NCBI GenBank assembly: GCA_963920635.1
Contig: OY987298.1
Coordinates: forward strand, 52,989,949 to 53,053,948
DNA: 64,000 bases
From: Pseudeuparius sepicola
Lineage: Eukaryota; Arthropoda; Insecta; Coleoptera; Anthribidae
Direction of reading: 5' to 3'
Shown here: piece by piece, positions 57,310-64,000 of the stretch
Position numbering within the stretch: the first letter of the stretch is position 1
Layout: every line of letters begins with the position of its first letter
The notes under the pieces: generated by a model
What the model saw: the letters and a program-made list of their open reading frames with translations, nothing else
What the model was told of the DNA's origin: nothing
The model's database searches: none
Program-made: the position numbers and the translations under genes

Positions 57310-60050
57310 GTCTAAATAGCTGAAAACAACAAGATAAAACCGCATAAATACACTTTTGCGATTGAGTACACCCCTGTTGCCAGGCACGTTGATATTTTAT
57401 GGCCCATTGACCAATCGCCCTAGTTCCGGAAGGTCATCGAACACGTGCTTTTATTTACGCCAGGCGTCAGGGTTATTTGATGTTGTATAGATTTTTACTT
57501 AGACATTTATTTGTATTTGAATAATTGGGGAAGAACTAACATCGGATTAGCCATTTGTATTTATTGACTTTTGGTCTATTTGACATTCGATAGTTAGGAA
57601 TAGTGTAGAAAGTCCGGAGTATCACATTTTTTTAAGTGAGCAGCTAACAAGTCGAACTGCTGCATCAACACTGTTAAACAGTACCTATGTTTCCGATTCA
57701 CGGAAAATCTCAATTTTCGGTCTAATCCAGATAACACCATGTTGCTAAAAAATGCCCGCTCACTTGCAGATAACAATTATTGTTGCTAAGGAACATTGGA
57801 TATTTGAAGATATGTATATCATTTTAACTACAGCTGCATCTTAACTTCTTCGTTCTTTGATCTACTGCTTTATGGCTTATGCATATAATAAACAAACAAA
57901 TAATAAATCATTTGCTATTGCCCGTGCTTACAATATCTGTTTCTTATTTTGTCTCTCATTGCCTTCCCTTCAGTCTTTCTCTCAATGCCCAGTTGATTTT
58001 TCCTATTAGTCCATTTTTCATATGCTAATATTTCACTGTGAAACTACACTCTACAAGGTTGCTTGTAAAAACCAAATGATACACAAAAACTTCGGTTTCG
58101 GATTCCATTGCGCTCTTACCAGCCTGCTTGTATTTTAACATCGATTTTAACTTAAGATTCATTTTTGACAAGAACTGTAATGTTTATCGTGTCCTTTAAT
58201 CTTGATTCTCTTTTTGCTGATGTTTTTTGGTTTATTTCGTCTTCTAATAGCGCTTCACTTTTTAGTATCGTCCATAAATATGGATGTAAACTCATCTAAA
58301 GTCAGTCCTACTTTCGTGCTAATAAAACTATGCATAACGATTCGACGAATTGCATCAAAGTATATAGTCAAAGTATCTAAAGGAAACTTGAATATGATCA
58401 TAGTCTCAACATGAAACTTTCCGAAAATATAACAGCCTGAGAGTATACTGTAAAATTGTAATAGAGTGCCTTCCTTCTTTGTTACACCCGCTAAAAGAAT
58501 TTTATAACATAGCCAACATATCCATCCACGTGGGAAATTAAGATCATACCGGCATGTTTAACATTGGTAATAGGTATATCAGTTGACCTTTCTATCACAC
58601 TTCGCACATGAAAAACCTAGTTGGCACAGATTTGGAAATGTGCAGCCAGCAAAGGACGAACGAATAATCTTGCGAGCTTTTCAAAAATAACCCTGAACAT
58701 CGTACTCACAAGTACAACCCACTTTTAATTTGACATCTACGCATGTCTGTTTATATCCCTCGTCAATTTTATTTTGTTCAAAAATTTGTCGGTAGGTGAA
58801 ACCCAAATGCAACACTTTATCTTCAAGGGCGCAGCCGGCCAACTTGGTTTCAGCGGTAGCGCTGACAATTTTTGTAGCAATGTTTTGCTACAGTAACATT
58901 CTGAAAATTCTAATTTTATTACAAACTCTGAACACAGCTTCAAGGACCTTCATAATTATCTTTGCACCTTGAGCCAATTTAACCCAACGAAATTGTTGCT
59001 ATTCTGATTTTAGAATGTTTGGAAGGGTTTATATTCCTATTTTGTTCATTACGTGTTGCCAAAAGGTGTTTTATAAAGCTGATTTATTTCACATTCACAC
59101 TACATAAGTGAAATACTTATTTTCTTGTGTTCTTTCCAACTTGATTTCATAGCTCTTAAAATGCTCTTACTTCACTGGATTATTTCCTGTCGGTAATCGT
59201 AAAAGAAAGATCTGTACAAGAGCAAACCGCAAGATTTAAATGATCAAAAACTCGGAATTACTAACAGCAATAAGAGAATCCGACCTATTTCACCTGATAT
59301 TTTTTAGCAAAAAGTTACTAAACTCTTATTTCAGGTTAAGTTTCCTTTCAAAATTAGAAAAATTCAATTTGACCTTTTATCGAACATGCCTAATCAAAAA
59401 AAAACAAAATGCATGCTGGAATCCTCTTTGGATCAAATCTTAATGTCAATATCATTATGTTTTACCCTCTAACAAATAAATATATTGAGGAATGCTCACT
59501 ACTTTGGCTGGCGTGTGCAGTTGACATCGAGACCGTGTATCTCCGTTACATAAAGTGGCTTTTTGCAGTGCGTCACATTTAGCTGTTTTTCATTGGAAGG
59601 ATACCAAAATTCTCTGCTCTATTTTTAGTAAAGGTTTTTGGGTCTGATGACGAGGTGTATTGAAGGAAATTGTGGGGGCATTTTTATGTCCACCTGTTGG
59701 CTGTTGTGTTTCATCTAGTTCGTCTCCATTCCGCGGTTTTTTGTGTATTATAAATTTATTATAGTGTAAATTATGTTTCATAAGATACCTACTGAATATT
59801 TTATGATTTTTGGCACGATTCGCTCAACTAGGGTAATTAGTAACTTAATAAAAAAAACATGTGAAGGACTAGACTACCAAAAACTAAAAAAGAAAAGTGT
59901 CACATACACGGATTTGGTATCTACCATTAAAAACACGTTTTGTGCATTTACAACTAACTTATTAAATTTAAATTCACATAATTTCCGATATATTTTACAA
60001 AGTTGTTTTGTGTCGTCCTAATTCACTAGCTTCCTGGAAGTTAACTTAGA
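57310..60050. other. long stretch without a recognised gene
   Basis: Several open frames of 60 to 80 codons occur on both strands, none with a recognised domain or paired splice sites. I see no repeat structure either. This is one of the least repetitive parts of the window. Confidence 0.45.
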
Positions 60051-60054
60051 TAGG

Positions 60055-60448
60055 GTGTTCCGTAATGACGTGCAAATTTTTGGGGAAAGTGTTTTCTTCG
60101 GATATAAGTCTTTTAAATAAATAAAAAAACATTCTTTAAATATGCTTCAAATATTTTTTTATCATTTACAACTTACAAACAAATTCTATAAAAAAGGAAT
60201 AGAAGTTGTGAGTCGCTACCCTATGGTGCAAAAAGTAATTTTAGCGTAAAAAAATTCTTGGTAATGATACCCAAAATTTAAGTTTCTAGATTCAACCGTT
60301 TTTGAGAAAAAATAAAAACTTAACTTTTGCTCCTTTTAAGGCTGAACAAACGGGGGATGCTTCGATCGACAAAAAAAAATACATTAAAGACCCTTAAAAC
60401 CACCCGTAGAACACTTCCCTCAAGTTTTTGCACATAATTACGGAACAG
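60055..60448. repeat. inverted-repeat element, about 394 bp
   Basis: The left edge GTTCCGTAATGACGTGCAAA with TTTTTGGGGAAAGTGTT pairs with AACACTTCCCTCAAGTTTTT, GCACATAATTACGGAAC at the right. The pairing is imperfect inward. No gene is present. Confidence 0.65.
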
Positions 60449-60899
60449 TTCGTATAATTATAATTCTTTATTTTATTTTGCATGATTTACCCGTGGCGTT
60501 GCCGGATTTTATTAAATTGTGGTTGAGATTGTCAACTACCCCGTAACACAAGATTTGTCTGATTTTCTTGAACCACTTATCTAAGTGAGTTAAAGTATAC
60601 AACAAGTTCCCGGGTTAGAATTTTGTATAAATTTTTATTATGTTATTAAGTAATCTGAAAATTCAAAACTAATTTTCTGCAAAGGGTTTTTGAACACAGA
60701 ATCCAATGGTTTTAAGGGTGGCTTTAGACCGCTCTTTTTTATATTTCAATATTAAGTTTTGAAAGCTACCGGATTTTCAATATTTCAACAGTATAGAGAC
60801 TCATTCTCATTACAGACTGGACATGACACATTTTTAGCAGGTACATAACATAACTCTTGCGATGTTCGAACGTGTGATTTTACAAACTAACGAAACACT

Positions 60900-61150
60900 A
60901 ACAAGGGCTTTCAACGAGGTGCGCTATAGCCGCGGCCTTTGACCGGTTTGGTTGTTCGGTTCTAGGTCGTGCGAAGCGGCGTCTTGCCGGCTGCGCCAGG
61001 CGATTCAGTCAAAGCAGGCGCGGTGGGCCCCGTACCAGAAGCGCGTTTACACTGACCCGCCACTGAGAATTCTGTAAATGCACTATCTGGTACGACAGCC
61101 CGCCGCCGCCCTCACATCCAGTGTCCAGTGGCTTCTCTCCGTCCTTATAA
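60900..61150. promoter_or_regulatory. GC-rich patch, possible promoter
   Basis: About 250 bases with many CpG, a GATTCAGTC phrase near 61002 that fits the TCAGT initiator, and no convincing open frame. It may be a promoter; no neighbouring gene is recognised. Confidence 0.25.
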
Positions 61151-61489
61151 CCTACAAAATATTTCCGAACAAAACTTTTTTACTGTGAATAAGAGGCAAA
61201 GTCGCATTTTTAATAAGAAACTATTTCGCTATTATAGCAAAACAATAACTGGCCGGTTCGATAGGGAAAACGATTAAAACATAATTCTAGAAAGGAATAT
61301 CCTGCACAAAATGCATTAGCTACTTCAGAGGTTGAAACAAGAGGAATATTTCATGTTAACATATATCCTAAAACCCTGGCCTACCAAACTATACCCTTCA
61401 AAAAAAATCGAAGTTACTATATAACACTGATTAAATACGTGACTTCAACACTGATCACAATCCCTTCTAACATTTATTATTTCGGTTTC

Positions 61490-61605
61490 GGCAGAACTTC
61501 AAATCGGTTTGAAACTGTTTCGTTTTTGGAATGTCGAAATGAAACTGCGCATGCTCCCGACAGTTTCATACTGATTTCAAACGTTTTGATGTTCTGCCGA
61601 GGCAG
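61490..61605. repeat. imperfect palindrome
   Basis: CGGCAGAACTTCAAA...GTTTGAAACTG pairs with CAGTTTCATACTGATTTCAAA...GATGTTCTGCCG around a TGCGCATGC phrase (NRF-1-like) near 61549. A small element or a structured regulatory site are both possible. Confidence 0.6.
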
Positions 61606-61659
61606 ATCTATCAGAATGTGTTATAACACAAATCGAATGGAAAATTAACAATACAGTGA

Positions 61660-62735
61660 CAGTCCTACTAGAGTTTTGTCGATATCAGTTCAATTAATTT
61701 CTCATATAACTGAGACGCGCTTTTCAAGCACCTGTTTTTTTTTCTCGAAAACTATTAGTTTGACGGAATAAATACATAGGAGGAAAAAGTTTTTGAATAA
61801 ATCAGAATGCATATTTTTGAACGAAAAAAGCTTACCTCATTACAAAGTTATAAGTACAAAACCAAAGAGAATTCTAATTTCACTCCTTTGTAATACTTAG
61901 AGAGGATATCAAAAGAATGATTTTAGGAAACCCTTCTATCGGTAGATTATACCTACAAATCAATTTTTTATATATTTTCTAATTTGGAAAAAATTAATAA
62001 AAACCCAATTTCAACTTCTCTCTTTAAAATATAGGTTACTATGAAAATTCCTTTTGTTTTTGCATTTCCTTTTGGAATTAACTTCCTGCATTTTATCTAT
62101 GAACTTATCTATGTACTTAGGAAACCAACGTCCTTTTCTTTACCTGTATCTCAGTATAAGCAGTAGCCCAACTCTCTTCAGACTCCGGCGCCTCCACTTA
62201 TTTCTACTCAGCAGTAGAGCATATCGATACCTCGAAATGTGTCAGGTTATTTAAATTGTGTTATACAACTTTGTTGTATGATAATTAGGCATTACCTCAT
62301 AAATATATACTTTCCTTTTGTTTCAACATTTTTTTCCCGTCAAACTAGCGTGTACGATTTTTTGGATGCATGCTCTGAACTATAAAAACCCTCAAAATAA
62401 TAGATTCACGAGGAAAAGTCTGCTGCAAGTACCAGCAACAGGGGCTTCTTCGCGAATAGCATAATAAACAGATCGGAAATCATTAGGTTTTTATTCTTGA
62501 TCTTATTTATAATCCCTCCCCAAAAGTTAAGCTCTTTTAAAATCCAATTTGCCTGTACTGTCAAATTTTAAAATATATGTGGCCACGGGATGTGGCTCAC
62601 ACCCACACCCCATTTTTTATTTTTAAGATAAAAATTTGAAATTTAAATTTGGGGTAAGTATTTCCTGTAAGAGGGGATTTTTTTGTAAATAGTACCTAAC
62701 ATTTTTCTTCTTCCAGTTTTACGTGAAATAACTTC
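61660..62735. other. no recognised gene
   Basis: AT-rich, with no repeat edges or coding sequence recognised. Confidence 0.4.
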
Positions 62736-62741
62736 AACTTT

Positions 62742-63077
62742 GGATCCATTTAATTTTTAATTGGGTTTTTCGCCGCAGAAACCTGAATCAAACTGATTAA
62801 AATACAACTTTTTCAAATCGCCAGGAAAATGCATAAATACCTAATATTAAAAGAACGAAACTTTGAACGTTAGCTCAAAAACAACTTCAACAACTTTGTT
62901 TTTCCGATCTTTAGGGGAATTTTTATTTATTTATTATTTTTTATTTATTTTGGAGTTAAAGTTCAAAGTTTCGTTCTTTTAATGTTAGGAATTTATGAAT
63001 TTCGATGACAACTTGAAAAAGTTGTTGTTTGATTCAGGTTTCTGTGGCGAAAAAACTAATTAAAAATTAAATGGATC
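62742..63077. mobile_element. hairpin MITE related to the Penelope-flanking arms
   Basis: The ends GGATCCATTTAATTTTTAAT and complement, then GTTTTTCGCC, CAACTTTTTCAA and AACGAAACTTTGAAC, are the same landmarks as the arms at 45289 and 46322. The two arms here are joined by a short AT-rich loop (near 62930). The tail TGTTTGCGCCACAAA also follows the right end. No coding sequence is present. Confidence 0.8.
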
Positions 63078-63134
63078 TGTTTGCGCCACAAAGAAATTTT
63101 CGAAAATATCAACTTTGAAATTTTAAATGGAACT

Positions 63135-63853
63135 CCCTGTTTATTTATCCATATTCGGATTCAGCATAAAATTATATGTATCCTACGACAAGTTTTGACA
63201 GCTGTCAATTTTTATTTAAAATTTTATCTAGAAGGCCATGAACTTACTAAATTTGCCGTTTGTAACCACAGATTTTTTAATTTTAACATATATTTTTGTT
63301 TACTTTTTTATCTACATGTAGAGATTCAATTTTTCTAAAATACTTTTTTCAAATAGTGTGGCTCCTGCTCCTAATGTGTTCATCAAAATGTTGTTGTCTT
63401 TAATTTGGTGGGTCGATTTCTAAAATCTACCCACAAATACGGCCCCAGTACAAATTTAAATAGCCACTTTCTTGAAAAGTATGTTTGCCTGGTATTTTTT
63501 TAACCCAATTTTCAAAAAAGTGGTTATTTAAATTTGCACTTGGGCCTTATTTGTGGGTTGAATTTAGAATCGACTCACCCAATTAAAAACAACAAAATAC
63601 TCTTCATTAGGAGTCACAGTGGTCCTATTCGAAAAAAGTAAAGTATTTTGCAAGAAATTAATCTCAACATGTAAGAGGACTTGTAAAAATCTCAAAAAAA
63701 TCGTTTGCCAAAATTTCAATTGTGATTACGAAAGGCCTAGTTTAGGCATATTTATTAAGTTCATGGCCTTCTAGATAAAATTTTAAATAAAAATTGACAA
63801 TGCTGTCAGTGGGGCAGGACCCAGAATCTTATACTGAATCCGTATATTATGTA
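63135..63853. repeat. long fold-back, about 350-bp arms
   Basis: The arms mirror around about 63500. ATATTCGGATTCAG pairs with CTGAATCCGTAT. TCTAGAAGGCCATGAACTTA pairs with TAAGTTCATGGCCTTCTAGA. AATGTGTTCATCAAAATGTT and CACAAATACGGCCC have weaker partners. Divergence is moderate, so it is an older element. No gene is present. Confidence 0.75.
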
Positions 63854-64000
63854 AAAATATTCGCCCAAACTTCAGAATGTTATCTTTGCTTGTTCTGGAA
63901 ATATTTAGGAAAAACCGTTTGCCAAAGTGTCCATTTCGGAGGCTATAGCCCCTTCGAGGGATTTTTGAGGCCATGTTTATAGGAATTTTTATCATTTTTT

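Overview
The window reads as nuclear DNA of an arthropod, most likely an insect with a large, repeat-rich, AT-rich genome. There are no bacterial-style gene rows. The only host-gene piece I recognise is one spliced exon of RPB8, a subunit shared by RNA polymerases I, II and III (17500..17683, + strand). It is GC-rich and has good splice signals, while the DNA around it is AT-rich. I could not find its partner exons, so the gene either spans more than this window or this is an isolated copy. I cannot name the insect order from sequence alone.

Almost everything else is mobile DNA, much of it nested. (1) At least eight long fold-back elements start with CAG (mostly CAGGGTG or CAGTGTG) and sit between TA dinucleotides, as Tc1/mariner-type insertions do. 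The clearest are 17779..18659, 19932..20796, 25383..28578, 26120..27304, 41252..41904, 48116..48882 and 49904..50558. Broken pieces of a Tc1/mariner-superfamily transposase lie in or near such elements (38488..38940, 39250..39470, 48375..48473). (2) One intact Tc1-like DD34E transposase of 334 residues (32448..33452) lies inside a 5.4-kb interval bounded by 79-bp perfect inverted ends with TA flanks (30875..36292). (3) A 3.7-kb insertion (37226..40937) has CCGAGG ends and TTTTAA on both sides. It carries transposase remnants, a 122-bp tandem repeat and a near-perfect 150-bp-arm palindrome. (4) A repeat with a 5S-rRNA-like internal segment is present at 16325..16855 and as a tandem pair at 44522..46790. 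The second member of the pair is interrupted by a Penelope-like GIY-YIG endonuclease remnant between inverted arms (45289..46345). (5) Non-LTR retrotransposon relics lie at 12495..13260 and 49100..49585.

Layout: 1..5900 has GC-rich, promoter-like patches, short tandem duplications and a hAT-like MITE. 5900..16300 is mostly featureless AT-rich DNA with a LINE relic. 16300..22500 has the 5S-like repeat, the RPB8 exon and fold-backs. 22500..30200 has a tRNA-Thr-like relic and a three-level nested insertion. 30200..41000 has the Tc1 interval and the 3.7-kb insertion. 41000..50600 has fold-backs, the 5S-like tandem pair with the Penelope remnant, and a LINE relic. 51000..57300 has a head-to-head palindrome plus a solo copy of its arm. 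57300..64000 has a few small inverted repeats and one more GC-rich patch.

The elements do not form a pathway. What links them is transposition: a shared TA target, related termini, transposase relics in the fold-backs, and insertions that can be dated relative to each other through uninterrupted copies elsewhere in the window. Coordinates of repeat edges were read by eye and may be off by a few bases, except where terminal sequence and flanking duplication are stated.
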